A stretch of 64,000 nucleotides of DNA from UMGS755 sp045590535 (GCA_045590535.1 JAZNRE010000014.1:38118-102117), one strand, 5' to 3'; positions 45,119-54,378 are shown, numbered from the stretch's first letter. The notes: generated by a model not told the origin, from the letters alone. A program made the numbers and translations.

Positions 45119-46469
45119 GTGCGCTCTTTCCCTCCATATCTTTTAAAATTTCCTGCAAAGGAAAAACCGCTGTGTAATTTGCCAGCATGTAGCAAACGGC
45201 TCCCCTGCCGTTTATGGTGCTCTCTGCCGCTTCTTTTAAGGTGCGGCATTTGATTTGCTGTGCCTCGTTAAAGCCGGCATATTTAAGCCGCAGCATGAGC
45301 TCATCTGCCCGCATGCCGCTTACAACCACTCGTTTGACATTGGCCGTAAGCAGCCGTTCAAAATCAACATCCCAAAGCCATGAAATGTCTATGCCGTCAG
45401 AGGGCTTATCGTTAACGGCAATTAAAATGTCTTTTTCTTGTGTGTCCTGAGCTACCGTGGCAATGGCCTGATTAAAGCCTGCCGGATTTTTAGCCATGTT
45501 TAAAACAACCGGCTTGTTGATTGAGAAAGTTTCCATGCGTCCAATCTGTGGCTTATAAGCCGCCAGCACCTTTTGATAGTCCGGCACCTCTCCCATAACC
45601 AGGGTTGCCGCCCCATAAGACAGCACAATGTTATAAACATTATAAAAGCCCTTATAGTTTACAGCAAACTCTTCGGTTTTGCCGTGGTGTTCTAACTGAA
45701 AGGAAAGGCCTTCACTTGTTTGAACCTCTGTCACACGAAAATCAAGAGGCTTTCTTTTAAAACCGCAGCCTGAACATGAGAATTTACCCAATTGGCTGTA
45801 ATGGTGATATTCATATTGTAGAGGCGCACCGCAAAACATGCAAAGCTGCCCTTCTTTAGCATCCTCTTTCGCCAAGCCTGTGTTCGCATCAACACCCATA
45901 TAATAGCAAACTCTGTCTGTGTTTTCGCCAAACTGCGCAACCTGAGGGTCATCACCATTTAACAAAAGCTTGGTTTCAGGTGAAAGGGCCAAGGCACGCT
46001 TTAAAAGGTCTGCCGTCTGGTCAATGGCGCCATAGCGGTCCAACTGGTCACGAAATAGATTGGTGATAACCATCAGGTGTGGCTTCATGTGCGGGAACAC
46101 TTTAACGCAAGATGCTTCATCCACTTCAATGCAGGCATAATCGGCCTTGAGCTTGCCAAACAGGTTGGCTTTTTCGGCAAAGGCACAGCAAACACCCCAC
46201 AGCATGTTCGCACCCACGCTGTTGCAGATAACCCTGTGACCCTGCGCCTTAATAAACGAGGATAACATATTATTGGTTGTGGTTTTGCCGTTGGTACCGC
46301 AAACCACAATGATTTCTTTTTTTACTTGCTCTGACAAAAGTTTTAAAACTTTCGGACAAATTTTAAAGGCCAATTGTCCCGGCATGGATGAGCCTTTTTT
46401 GCCTAAAAGGCGACTGCCGAAAATGGCCAGCTTACATGCCCAAACAGCCAACATCAAACGAATTTGCAT
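45108..46469 (-). CDS. murT: lipid II isoglutaminyl synthase, MurT subunit
   Basis: A 453-residue Mur ligase-like protein. The ATP site is CGTNGKTTT, a Cys4 zinc ribbon is formed by CMFCGAP and CSGCGF, and the C-terminal DUF1727 region contains LNMAKNPAGFNQ. With GatD it converts D-Glu to D-isoglutamine on lipid II. A sigma-A-type promoter lies at 46547-46574. Confidence 0.95.
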   Translation of the reverse strand: MQIRLMLAVWACKLAIFGSRLLGKKGSSMPGQLAFKICPKVLKLLSEQVKKEIIVVCGTNGKTTTNNMLSSFIKAQGHRVICNSVGANMLWGVCCAFAEKANLFGKLKADYACIEVDEASCVKVFPHMKPHLMVITNLFRDQLDRYGAIDQTADLLKRALALSPETKLLLNGDDPQVAQFGENTDRVCYYMGVDANTGLAKEDAKEGQLCMFCGAPLQYEYHHYSQLGKFSCSGCGFKRKPLDFRVTEVQTSEGLSFQLEHHGKTEEFAVNYKGFYNVYNIVLSYGAATLVMGEVPDYQKVLAAYKPQIGRMETFSINKPVVLNMAKNPAGFNQAIATVAQDTQEKDILIAVNDKPSDGIDISWLWDVDFERLLTANVKRVVVSGMRADELMLRLKYAGFNEAQQIKCRTLKEAAESTINGRGAVCYMLANYTAVFPLQEILKDMEGKSAHGE

Positions 46470-46546
46470 GCTTCCTCCTTTGCAACTACGAGCGCTGCTT
46501 CTTTGCTTTTGTAATGTTAAAAATCCCTTTTATTTCCTTTCTTATT

Positions 46547-46574
46547 ATTATACACCTTTTTAAAATTAAATCAA
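46547..46574 (-). promoter_or_regulatory. sigma-A promoter of murT-gatD
   Basis: On the minus strand TTGATT (46569-46574), a 16-base spacer and TATAAT (46547-46552). Confidence 0.6.
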
Positions 46575-46663
46575 TATTTTTATTGAATTTATTCCACTTT
46601 TCCTGATGTATTTTTCCACCGTGATGGCCCGTACAAAAACGAAAAGACCACTCCTCTTTTCTC

Positions 46664-46690
46664 ACCCTTTTTTCTTTTTTGCATAGTATG
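46664..46690 (+). promoter_or_regulatory. candidate sigma-K-type promoter
   Basis: AC (46664-46665), 16 bases, then CATAGTATG (46682-46690), close to the mother-cell sigma-K pattern AC-N16/17-CATANNNTA with one mismatch. It lies about 30 bases upstream of the small peptide gene. The match is short and could be chance. Confidence 0.4.
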
Positions 46691-46720
46691 TAGTATAACG
46701 ACGAAAAGGAGGTCACAACA

Positions 46721-46819
46721 ATGGGATGCAATAACGGTTTATTCGGCGGTTCCGGCAACAACAGCTGTCTCTGGATCATCTTAATCATCATCCTCCTCGT
46801 TTGCTGCTGCAACGACTAA
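46721..46819 (+). CDS. 32-residue Cys-rich membrane peptide (YjcZ-like small sporulation protein type)
   Basis: ATG 46721 begins MGCNNGLFGGSGNNSC, then a single hydrophobic helix (LWIILIIILLV), and ends CCCND before TAA. A textbook AAAGGAGGTCA lies ten bases upstream, and a strong terminator follows 15 bases after the stop, so a dedicated short transcript is made. The Gly/Asn-rich head plus one membrane helix resembles YjcZ/spore-associated peptides. It has five Cys, three of them adjacent, which could form disulfides or be lipidated. It is next to the spoIIIA operon. The sporulation role is inference. Confidence 0.75.
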   Translation: MGCNNGLFGGSGNNSCLWIILIIILLVCCCND

Positions 46820-46834
46820 AGGAAACCCCCGGGG

Positions 46835-46867
46835 CACCGACACAGATTTGTGTCGGTGTCTTTTTTT
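46835..46867 (+). terminator. terminator after the small peptide gene
   Basis: Perfect 10-bp stem CACCGACACA/TGTGTCGGTG followed by seven or more T. A second, weaker hairpin (TTTAGAA/TTCTAAA) follows at about 46875-46896. Confidence 0.9.
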
Positions 46868-46937
46868 GCAAAGATTTTAGAATGCTCCGTTCTAAATCTT
46901 GTTCTTTTGTAATATGAATAGGATAAGAGGTGAGCAT

Positions 46938-47840
46938 ATGGACAAGTGTAAAAAGTCTGTTTTGACGCAGCTCCCCGCTGCCTATCGCATGTTGTTAGAG
47001 CCTGTATCTTTTCAATCTTTAGAGGAAATTCGGTTCCGAGCCAATCTCCCTGTTATGCTTTATCATCATGCCGATTCTTGTTTTTTACATAAAGACGGCG
47101 GCATAACTCATGCGCCGGATGAATCAAAAATTGCCTTATCGACTGAGCTTTCTGCCCTGGCTGCCTCTTTGTGTAACCACTCAATGTATGCACACGCCAA
47201 CGAAATGAAAGACGGATTTGTCACCCTGCGGGGCGGCCATCGGGTTGGTCTTGCCGGCAAAGCGGTGATCAAAGACGGCAAAGTAAGTGGACTGTGCGAC
47301 ATTTCCGGCATTAACATTCGCATTGCCAAATCGCACACAGGCTGCGCCGAAAAGCTAATGCCACAACTATTAACGACCAATGGGGGTTTTTTAAACACCC
47401 TGCTGGTGGCGCCGCCCCAATGTGGCAAAACCACAATACTCCGAGATTTAGCCCGAATCCTCTCGGCTCGTTATAAAATCGCCGTTATTGATGAGCGTTC
47501 TGAAATCGCCGGAACCTATGAGGGCGTACCTCAATTTGATTTGGGCCGGCAAACCGATGTTTTAGACCGTTTCCCCAAGGTCACAGGCATGCTCTTGGCC
47601 CTTCGTTCTCTCTCACCGCAAATTTTGGTAACCGATGAGGTAGGAAGCGACGCTGATGTAGACGCTATGGAACGGGTACACCACACCGGCTGTCAGCTTT
47701 TGGCAAGCATTCACGGGGATAACATTGAGGCTCTTTTAAAAACCCGTCCTCGTCTTTTGTCTCTTTTTGATAGAGTGGTCCTTTTAGGCAGGCAGAACAA
47801 CCGCCCTGCCGTGTTGGAAGTTAAGGAGGTAAAACAATGA
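46938..47840 (+). CDS. spoIIIAA: stage III sporulation protein AA, secretion-type ATPase
   Basis: A 300-residue ATPase related to type II/IV secretion ATPases. Walker A is APPQCGKTT, and VTDEVG and RSLSPQ follow. It powers the SpoIIIA-SpoIIQ channel that links mother cell and forespore. ATG 46938 follows AGAGGTGAG. First gene of a complete eight-gene operon. Confidence 0.96.
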   Translation: MDKCKKSVLTQLPAAYRMLLEPVSFQSLEEIRFRANLPVMLYHHADSCFLHKDGGITHAPDESKIALSTELSALAASLCNHSMYAHANEMKDGFVTLRGGHRVGLAGKAVIKDGKVSGLCDISGINIRIAKSHTGCAEKLMPQLLTTNGGFLNTLLVAPPQCGKTTILRDLARILSARYKIAVIDERSEIAGTYEGVPQFDLGRQTDVLDRFPKVTGMLLALRSLSPQILVTDEVGSDADVDAMERVHHTGCQLLASIHGDNIEALLKTRPRLLSLFDRVVLLGRQNNRPAVLEVKEVKQ

Positions 47841-48352
47841 TTAAATTCATGGGCGCATTTTTAGTTGTTTTTGCATGCACCGCCTGGGGATATATGCATA
47901 ACTTTAAGGAACGAAACAGCATTTGTGCTGTTCGTGAATTATCCAAGCTCTTTTCTGAAATAGCTCGAGGCATCTCCTTTCGTTTAGAGCCGCTTCCCCA
48001 GGTAATTGGTCGATTAAGTAACGAAGACAAGCCACCGGCTGCTCTCTTTCTGCACCGGCTAAACGAAGCACTTGCTGTTGGGGACATGCCCTTTGAAACT
48101 CTTTGGCAAGAGGTCGCCTCGCATTTTGCAAAAGAGACTCTTCTCCCTGCCAGGGCCACCGAAATTATGCAGTCTGTGGGGGTGCACCTTGGCAAAATGG
48201 ATTATGAGGTTGAGGTAGCCCGCCTTTCAGAGGGCACTAAAGAGCTTAAAGCATTAGAAGAAGAACTGGAAAAAAACAACGCCAAAACTGAAAAAACCGT
48301 GCGAAGTTTAGGCGTTTTACTGGGACTTTTTATTGTTATCATCTTACTATAG
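47837..48352 (+). CDS. spoIIIAB: stage III sporulation protein AB
   Basis: A 171-residue protein with a hydrophobic N-terminus (about 4-20), a helical soluble part related to secretion GspF domains (SKLFSEIARGISFRLEPL), and a C-terminal membrane helix. Its start overlaps the spoIIIAA stop by four bases. Confidence 0.94.
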   Translation: MIKFMGAFLVVFACTAWGYMHNFKERNSICAVRELSKLFSEIARGISFRLEPLPQVIGRLSNEDKPPAALFLHRLNEALAVGDMPFETLWQEVASHFAKETLLPARATEIMQSVGVHLGKMDYEVEVARLSEGTKELKALEEELEKNNAKTEKTVRSLGVLLGLFIVIILL

Positions 48353-48376
48353 TCACAAAAGAAAGGATGCTTTTTT

Positions 48377-48571
48377 ATGGGTGTTGACCTTATTTTTAAA
48401 ATTGCCGCCATTGGGATTGTGGTGAGTGTGCTCAATCAGGTGCTAATCCGTTCAGGGCGCGAAGAGCAAGCCATGATGACCACTCTTGCCGGGCTCATTG
48501 TTGTGCTCCTTATGATGCTGAATGAAATTGACTATCTCTTTCAAACTATCAAAAGAATTTTTAACCTATAG
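48377..48571 (+). CDS. spoIIIAC: stage III sporulation protein AC
   Basis: A 64-residue protein with two membrane helices (GVDLIFKIAAIGIVVSVLN and TLAGLIVVLLMML). It is of typical length and place, between AB and AD. GAAAGGATG precedes the start. Confidence 0.94.
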   Translation: MGVDLIFKIAAIGIVVSVLNQVLIRSGREEQAMMTTLAGLIVVLLMMLNEIDYLFQTIKRIFNL

Positions 48572-48580
48572 GTCATTGTT

Positions 48581-48967
48581 ATGAATATGATTCAAATCAT
48601 TGGAATTGGTCTTTGCGGGGCTGTCACCGCCTTAATGTTGAAGGAATACCGTCCTGTTTTTTCGGTTTGCATTGGTGTTATCACGGTGATTGTAATCTTT
48701 TCTCGCCTTGCAAATGAAATCAGCTATGTCTTTGATGTGATTCACATGATTGCATCACGCTTATCCATTAACACGGCGCACATCACCACCATCATACGCA
48801 TCATCGGCATTACCTATCTCACCTGTTTTGGCAGTGAGCTTTGCCGTGATGCTGGACAAAATGCCATTGCACAGAAAATTGATTTAGCCGGCAAAATAAC
48901 CATTGTAGCGACCAGCATTCCCATTTTGACGGCGGTTTTAAATGTTTTAATTGGCATTTTGCCATAA
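48581..48967 (+). CDS. spoIIIAD: stage III sporulation protein AD
   Basis: A 128-residue membrane protein with three to four helices and the family segment TYLTCFGSELCRDAGQNAIAQ. It is related to spoIIIAC and both are channel membrane parts. It starts ten bases after the spoIIIAC stop. Confidence 0.94.
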   Translation: MNMIQIIGIGLCGAVTALMLKEYRPVFSVCIGVITVIVIFSRLANEISYVFDVIHMIASRLSINTAHITTIIRIIGITYLTCFGSELCRDAGQNAIAQKIDLAGKITIVATSIPILTAVLNVLIGILP

Positions 48968-48998
48968 TCCCCCGCCAATCAACCAAGGAGGAAAACAG

Positions 48999-50105
48999 AT
49001 GAAAAAGCTGTTGCTACTTTTTCTTGCGGTGCTTTGTCTTTTTTCCATAACCGCAGCGGCGCAGGAGGCCGAAGACCCTCTTGATTCGGTTTTTGATGAA
49101 ACACTCACAAAAACCGAAAGCATACAGGTTCCAAATTTTGACTTTACCCAAACGGTAAAAAAAGCCATCAGTGGCACACTACACTTTCGCTTTGATACTG
49201 TGATTTATAAGTTTTTTTCTCTCTTATTGCAGGATGTACAAGCTAACATGGGGCTATTGATTAAAATATTAGCTTTGGCCATTTTAGCGGGCATTCTATG
49301 CAATCTGCAACAAAATCTTGCAAAAGGTAGCGTGGCAGAAATTAGTTTTTTAGCTTGTTTTGCCTCTATTGCAGGACTATCTGTTACCATTTTAGCAAGC
49401 ATAAACCAATTAGCCACCGATACCATTTCAAACATGATGTTGCTTATTGCCGGCTTTATGCCCATAATGGGCTCTTTAACGGCAACCGCCTCCGGCATTG
49501 CCATAAGCAGCTTTTATCCCGGCATGTTTGTTGCAATGCAAAGCTTTGTAACCATTTGCCAAAACATTTTATTGCCTGCCATCATGGTCATTTCAGCCCT
49601 TTCGGTCATTAACGCCGTTAGCGGTCGTTTTCACATCACCCGCCTGCTTGCTGTGGCAAGGCAAATGGTGAAATGGTGCCTGGGTTTGCTTCTAACCATT
49701 TTTGTGGGCATTTTGGGCGTTCACAGTTTCACCGCCAACGCCTCTGTATCCATTGCCGGTCGCACGGTGAAATATGCTCTCTGCAACTTCGTTCCCCTGG
49801 TGGGTAATGTGCTGGCCGAATCGGCCGAAGCCGTTATCAGCAGCGTTCGTGTGGTGCGGGGCGCTGTGGGGGTGACCGGTGCCATTGGGCTGCTTGTTCT
49901 TTGCTCACTGCCCCTCATTAAAATTTTGGCCACATCTTTGTTATACCGTTTTACTGCCGGCATGGCAGAACCGGTTACGGACGAGCGCATTGTCCGTTTG
50001 CTTATGGATTTATCCGGCAGCATCAGCCTCATCTTTTCAATTTTGCTGATGGTGGCCGTCATGTTTGTTATCAGCATTGCCCTTTTGTGCTCTTTAATTC
50101 TTTAA
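48999..50105 (+). CDS. spoIIIAE: stage III sporulation protein AE
   Basis: A 368-residue protein with an N-terminal signal peptide (MKKLLLLFLAVLCLFSITAAA) and about eight membrane helices. ATG 48999 follows AAGGAGG and starts the signal, while the longer frame overlaps spoIIIAD. It is a core membrane component of the mother-cell channel. Confidence 0.95.
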   Translation: MKKLLLLFLAVLCLFSITAAAQEAEDPLDSVFDETLTKTESIQVPNFDFTQTVKKAISGTLHFRFDTVIYKFFSLLLQDVQANMGLLIKILALAILAGILCNLQQNLAKGSVAEISFLACFASIAGLSVTILASINQLATDTISNMMLLIAGFMPIMGSLTATASGIAISSFYPGMFVAMQSFVTICQNILLPAIMVISALSVINAVSGRFHITRLLAVARQMVKWCLGLLLTIFVGILGVHSFTANASVSIAGRTVKYALCNFVPLVGNVLAESAEAVISSVRVVRGAVGVTGAIGLLVLCSLPLIKILATSLLYRFTAGMAEPVTDERIVRLLMDLSGSISLIFSILLMVAVMFVISIALLCSLIL

Positions 50106-50120
50106 AAAGTTGGTGAAAAG

Positions 50121-50576
50121 ATGGATCATGTAAGAGAATATGCCATATCTATCATTGTGGTTTCATTGCTGGCGGTTTTACTGGAAAACATTTTGCCAAA
50201 TAACAGCAGCAAAAAATACATTAGCATCATGATTGGTCTTTTGGTTATGCTGGTGATATTAACGCCTCTTACCTGTCTGCCGCATTTTAGTGAAACCTTT
50301 ACCTTTCCGGCACTTCGCCTGACGGATGCAGAGCTTTCTACCCCGGCGTCGTATGCCTTTGTTGCTGAAGGCTTTGAAGAGCGTCTTTCAACCAGAATTT
50401 GTGAAGACATTCAAAATACCTATGGCACGAATGTTCATTGTCAGGTCCGGTGCAACTTAAATGAAAACGGGCAAATTATCAGCATTCAAAAAATTAAGCT
50501 TTCGCCCTACTCCGAAGATTTGTGTCAATTCATTGCAGAAAAATACGGTTTTGAGGAGGCCTCTATAACGCCATGA
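50121..50576 (+). CDS. spoIIIAF: stage III sporulation protein AF
   Basis: A 151-residue protein with two N-terminal membrane helices (about 8-27 and 34-52) and a soluble ferredoxin-like C-terminal domain. GTGAAAAG precedes the start. Its stop overlaps spoIIIAG. Confidence 0.94.
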   Translation: MDHVREYAISIIVVSLLAVLLENILPNNSSKKYISIMIGLLVMLVILTPLTCLPHFSETFTFPALRLTDAELSTPASYAFVAEGFEERLSTRICEDIQNTYGTNVHCQVRCNLNENGQIISIQKIKLSPYSEDLCQFIAEKYGFEEASITP

Positions 50577-51118
50577 AAGCAGAACTTGCAGAAAAGCTGA
50601 AAAAAATAATGAATACAAAAAGGCTTGTCATCATATGTATGGTAGGGATAGGGCTCCTTCTTTTGCCGGATTTTTTGGTAAGCAAAAAGCAAGAGACATC
50701 CCCTACCACGGTGGAAAGCACCTCGCTATCCTCCTCTGCCTATGAAAAAGAGCTGGAAACAAGGCTTGCCTCGATTTTGTCCACCATTCGCGGTGTGAGC
50801 CAGGTGAGTGTGATGATTACATTAGAAGACGGCGGTGAAACCTATTACGCCCGCAATCTTAAGTCCGATGAAAAAAACACGGCCGATGGCTCTTTAACCG
50901 AGGACAGCAATCAAACCGACGGCTCACTTGCCTTAAAAAACGAGGCAGGCGGTGGCCAGTCACCGATTTTGCTAAAATCACAAACCCCAAAAATTTCAGG
51001 TGTTTTGGTGACAGCTAAAGGCGTTGGTATCCCCTCTGTGCAGGCAGATGTCATCAGCGCTGTAAGGGCTGTTTTAGATGTGCCCATTCATCGCGTAGAG
51101 GTGTTGGAAAAGGCGTGA
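50573..51118 (+). CDS. spoIIIAG: stage III sporulation protein AG
   Basis: A 181-residue protein with one membrane helix (about 18-34) and an EscJ/ring-building-motif domain (YEKELETRLASILSTIRGVSQVSV region). It forms a large ring in the intermembrane space. A Gly/Ser-rich loop lies near residues 100-130. Confidence 0.95.
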   Translation: MKAELAEKLKKIMNTKRLVIICMVGIGLLLLPDFLVSKKQETSPTTVESTSLSSSAYEKELETRLASILSTIRGVSQVSVMITLEDGGETYYARNLKSDEKNTADGSLTEDSNQTDGSLALKNEAGGGQSPILLKSQTPKISGVLVTAKGVGIPSVQADVISAVRAVLDVPIHRVEVLEKA

Positions 51119-51168
51119 GCCCTTTTAAAAAAGTTACATAATCAAAATAACAAACCGGGAGGACGCAC

Positions 51169-51816
51169 ATGAAATTTTTACCAAAACTTTCTCAAAAACC
51201 CAAAAGAAGAACCGATTCTAAAAAAGGGCGCATGCTCATTTTGCACAAGCGCCAAATCACCGTTATGTCGTTGTTGATTTTAATTGGTGTTGCAGGCTAT
51301 TTAAACTGGAACTTTCAGCAAGATGCCATCGACCCCGATGTTGCCCAGGTTTATAGTGAAGTTTCCAAAAAGCTGGGCGAAGCACAAATGGTTAACAGCA
51401 CGCCAAGTGACTTGCCCGTATCAGAGCCCGTCAACGAAACCGTGCAAAACCCCATCGTCTCTTCAAATGGCTATTTTGCCCAGGCAAAATTGGAGCGAGA
51501 TGTTAAAAGAAGCGAATCCATGGATATGCTCACTAAAATTTTGGATGCCCAGGACACCAGCAAAGAAGCACGGGCCAAGGCCGAAGATGAGGTGCACCGC
51601 TTGGCCGATGCCACCGAAAAAGAAGCCATGATTGAAAACATCATCCGTGCCAAAGGCTATGAGGATGTGGTGGTTTTCATTGGAGAAACACTCATCAGCA
51701 TTGCGGTGAAAAGCGAGGGCCTCAACGAAGTTGATGCCGCCGTTTTGCGTGACGCTGCCATGAGCACGACAGGCTATCCTGCCGAACATGTGAAGATTGT
51801 TGAAATAAACTCTTAA
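51169..51816 (+). CDS. spoIIIAH: stage III sporulation protein AH
   Basis: A 215-residue protein with a basic cytosolic start, one membrane helix (about 30-46) and a C-terminal ring-building-motif domain (ENIIRAKGYEDVVVFI). It binds SpoIIQ across the intermembrane space. GGGAGGA precedes the start. Last gene of the operon. Confidence 0.95.
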   Translation: MKFLPKLSQKPKRRTDSKKGRMLILHKRQITVMSLLILIGVAGYLNWNFQQDAIDPDVAQVYSEVSKKLGEAQMVNSTPSDLPVSEPVNETVQNPIVSSNGYFAQAKLERDVKRSESMDMLTKILDAQDTSKEARAKAEDEVHRLADATEKEAMIENIIRAKGYEDVVVFIGETLISIAVKSEGLNEVDAAVLRDAAMSTTGYPAEHVKIVEINS

Positions 51817-51862
51817 TGTGGATTTTTGTCACAAACAGAAACAGTCTTTTCCCGCCGTTTTC

Positions 51863-51891
51863 TTGCTTTTGCCTAAAAAAATTGATACAAT
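51863..51891 (+). promoter_or_regulatory. sigma-A promoter of the AraC-family regulator
   Basis: TTGCTT (51863-51868), 17 bases, TACAAT (51886-51891), 28 bases before the ATG at 51920. Confidence 0.6.
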
Positions 51892-51919
51892 AGAGCAAAG
51901 AAAAAGGTGGGAGAAGCAC

Positions 51920-52960
51920 ATGGAATTAGCACTTTTTAAAACCGAGATGGAAGACCTTTGCAAGCTGTTTTCAGAGGTATCTGGCATTGGGGCAACCTGG
52001 CTGCCGGAGAAGGATGAGAAAACGGATATTTCCTTTGCAGATTCTTTGCCGGTGGCTCATATTTGTTTAAAAGAAGATGGGCTATGCCAGCTAGTCATTC
52101 CGGTTTTTGTCCACGGCGTAAAAAAAGGCGTTGCCCTCTCGGAGCCTATTCTTTGTCTTTATCCCAGCGCTTCTCTCATAGAAAACAAAAACGGCAGTGA
52201 TAACGCATCAGAGCTGCGTTCTTCTCTCATTCTGTCGCCCGCAAGGCTTGAAAAGGCCCTTTGTTTACTTGCCAGAACCATAACCGGCAAGACGGACGAA
52301 TGGCAGCGAAAAAAAGTGGAATATCACGCTGTATTTTCTGAACTATTAAAGCGGGAATCGGCTGCACCTCTCAAGGCTTTTTTAGATCGTTCTTTAGAAA
52401 CCATTATTATGAAAAACGGCGACCATTTTGTTAAAACCAAGGCCGATTGCCTCCGTTTTGTTTTTATACTGCACGAATATATGCAGGATATGTCGATGCA
52501 CTATAAGGCTGAAAACTGGACAACAAAGCGCCTTATTCAATTACATGCGGCGCAGTCCATCGGCCAATTAAAAAGCTGTCTGGATCAAGCCTCGCAAGAA
52601 TTTTTGCAAACAGCCTGCAGGCACTTTTCGGCAAGGCAAAACCAATTTATTCAAAAGGCGCTTACCCTGGTTGCACAAAATTATCCGCAAAAAATAACAC
52701 AAAACGCTGTGGCTCATGCCGTGTATTTAAGCCCTTCTTACTTTTCCAAACTTTTTAAGGATGCGTTGGGTTGCAGCTTTACCCAATATGTCAATCAGTT
52801 TCGCATTGAAAAAGCCAAGGCTTTATTAGAAAACCCAAACATTGAAATTGACACCGTTTACAGCCGTGTGGGTTATGATGACCGAAGCTATTTCGGCAAG
52901 GTATTTCGCCAGTTCACCGGCACAACACCAAAACGCTATCGTGACAGCTTGAATCTGTGA
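51920..52960 (+). CDS. AraC-family transcriptional regulator
   Basis: A 346-residue protein. The N-terminal about 130 residues may be a PocR-like sensing domain (EMEDLCKLFSEVSGIGATWL ... CLKEDGLCQLVIPVFVHG). The C-terminal about 100 residues contain two helix-turn-helix units: AVYLSPSYFSKLFKDALG and SRVGYDDRSYFGKVFRQFTG. ATG 51920 follows AGGTGGGAG. It is separated from spoIIIAH by a promoter and from the next gene by 62 bases. Targets are unknown; the phosphohexomutase-like gene downstream is one candidate. Confidence 0.85.
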   Translation: MELALFKTEMEDLCKLFSEVSGIGATWLPEKDEKTDISFADSLPVAHICLKEDGLCQLVIPVFVHGVKKGVALSEPILCLYPSASLIENKNGSDNASELRSSLILSPARLEKALCLLARTITGKTDEWQRKKVEYHAVFSELLKRESAAPLKAFLDRSLETIIMKNGDHFVKTKADCLRFVFILHEYMQDMSMHYKAENWTTKRLIQLHAAQSIGQLKSCLDQASQEFLQTACRHFSARQNQFIQKALTLVAQNYPQKITQNAVAHAVYLSPSYFSKLFKDALGCSFTQYVNQFRIEKAKALLENPNIEIDTVYSRVGYDDRSYFGKVFRQFTGTTPKRYRDSLNL

Positions 52961-53022
52961 GATTTCGCATAAATAATCGCTTTTATATCCATACTAACTA
53001 TATCCCTTTATGAAAGGCTAGT

Positions 53023-54378
53023 GTGAATATGAAAGCGATTATTTTACTTGGTAAACCAAAAGATGCCCCCATGGCCGATGAGGCATTTTCAAAAGCCCCT
53101 CATCCCATGGTGCAGGAGGATGCGGATTGTGAGGAAAAGCAAAATGTTATATGCAAAACCCTGACGCCGGAAGGCATCATGCGCCTTGCCATGGCCTATG
53201 CAAGCTGCCTACCCGATAAGGCTAAAATCCTTTTAAATGTTTCGGATGACAGCCGGTTTATGATGATTAAATTTGCCCTGCTGACCGGTCTCATGTCCAC
53301 AGGCAGCAAGGTGTATAACATTGTGGGCGGTGGCGACCGCAGCATTGCAAAATTTGCTCTGCGCAAGCTGTCTTTAGATGGCGGTATTCATTTGCAGATG
53401 GATGAGCACTATCTCTATGTTGAGCTTTTGGATAAAAACGGCGTCCCCTGTGATGAAGATGTGATCAAAAAAGTATGCCGCCGTGTGCAGGAGGAAGATT
53501 TTCGCCGCCAGTCCATAGAGCACATGTCGTTGCCTGTGAATATCAGCCGCCTGGCCCTTGATTATTTTCGTGATACGGTGCTCACCACCCCAAATAAGCG
53601 CCTGCCTTTTCGCGTTGCTGTTTGCACCCGTGTCGCTGAAACCAAAGAACATTTTAAAAAGTTAGGCTCTGCCTTTGGCATGTCCCTTCTGTTTACCAAT
53701 GAACCCACCATTTTGCCGGTTTTAATTCAAAAAAACAAGCTGGATTTTGGCATCTACATCGGTCAAAACGGAAAATTCGGTTTATATGATGAAAATGGTT
53801 TGGTTATCGGTGGCGATGTGTTTTATGCGCTGGTGACTTTAATTCTTTCTTCAGCCAAGTCAAAGGCCCACATTCGAATGCCCCGCCACACTTCTGTCAT
53901 AGTGGATGCTGTTTCAGAAGTTTGCGGCAGCACCATTTGTCGCACCAAAGACAGCGATATGGAGGCCCTTTTGCTAAAAGACAACACCTCCATTGCCCGC
54001 CTGCAGCACGACTTGTGCTTTGATCCCATTCGCTGCATGGTTCGTCTGTGCGAATTCCTGCACATGAATCAGTGCACCCTGTCCTACATTTGTCACCTGC
54101 TGCCCATTATGCACACAGCCCAGGAGCATGTGGAGATGCCGGAAGAGAAAACAAACGATGTCATGGATAAAATTAAAAAACAGCTTAACAAAGAAAACCG
54201 CATACCTGTAGGCCGGGGTATAAAAATTATCAATTCAAAGGGTTCAGTTTTGATTTTGCCCAACGCAAACACCCGGGGCATCCGCGTTTTTGCCGAAAGC
54301 GTCAGCGAAGAGGTTGCCGCCGAAACAGTGGGCAACATTTGCAGCATCATTAAAGAAGTAACCAAAAACAAGGAATAA
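53023..54378 (+). CDS. phosphohexomutase-like protein with degenerate active site
   Basis: A 451-residue protein that follows the domain order of alpha-D-phosphohexomutases, but each catalytic loop is lost. LDGGIHLQMDEHYLY stands where the Ser-phosphate loop (ASHNP) should be. LDFGIYIGQNGKFGLYDENG replaces the DGDxDR metal loop. LILPNANTRGIRVFAE replaces the phosphate-binding RxSGTEP loop, although the flanking RVFAESVSEE matches. The first residues (MKAIILLGKP) recall the start of sugar-nucleotidyltransferases. The similarity seems closest to the inert mutase half of some mannose-1-phosphate guanylyltransferase fusions. A regulatory or sugar-phosphate-binding role is inferred. No ribosome binding site of full consensus is seen. 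Confidence 0.65.
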   Translation: MNMKAIILLGKPKDAPMADEAFSKAPHPMVQEDADCEEKQNVICKTLTPEGIMRLAMAYASCLPDKAKILLNVSDDSRFMMIKFALLTGLMSTGSKVYNIVGGGDRSIAKFALRKLSLDGGIHLQMDEHYLYVELLDKNGVPCDEDVIKKVCRRVQEEDFRRQSIEHMSLPVNISRLALDYFRDTVLTTPNKRLPFRVAVCTRVAETKEHFKKLGSAFGMSLLFTNEPTILPVLIQKNKLDFGIYIGQNGKFGLYDENGLVIGGDVFYALVTLILSSAKSKAHIRMPRHTSVIVDAVSEVCGSTICRTKDSDMEALLLKDNTSIARLQHDLCFDPIRCMVRLCEFLHMNQCTLSYICHLLPIMHTAQEHVEMPEEKTNDVMDKIKKQLNKENRIPVGRGIKIINSKGSVLILPNANTRGIRVFAESVSEEVAAETVGNICSIIKEVTKNKE

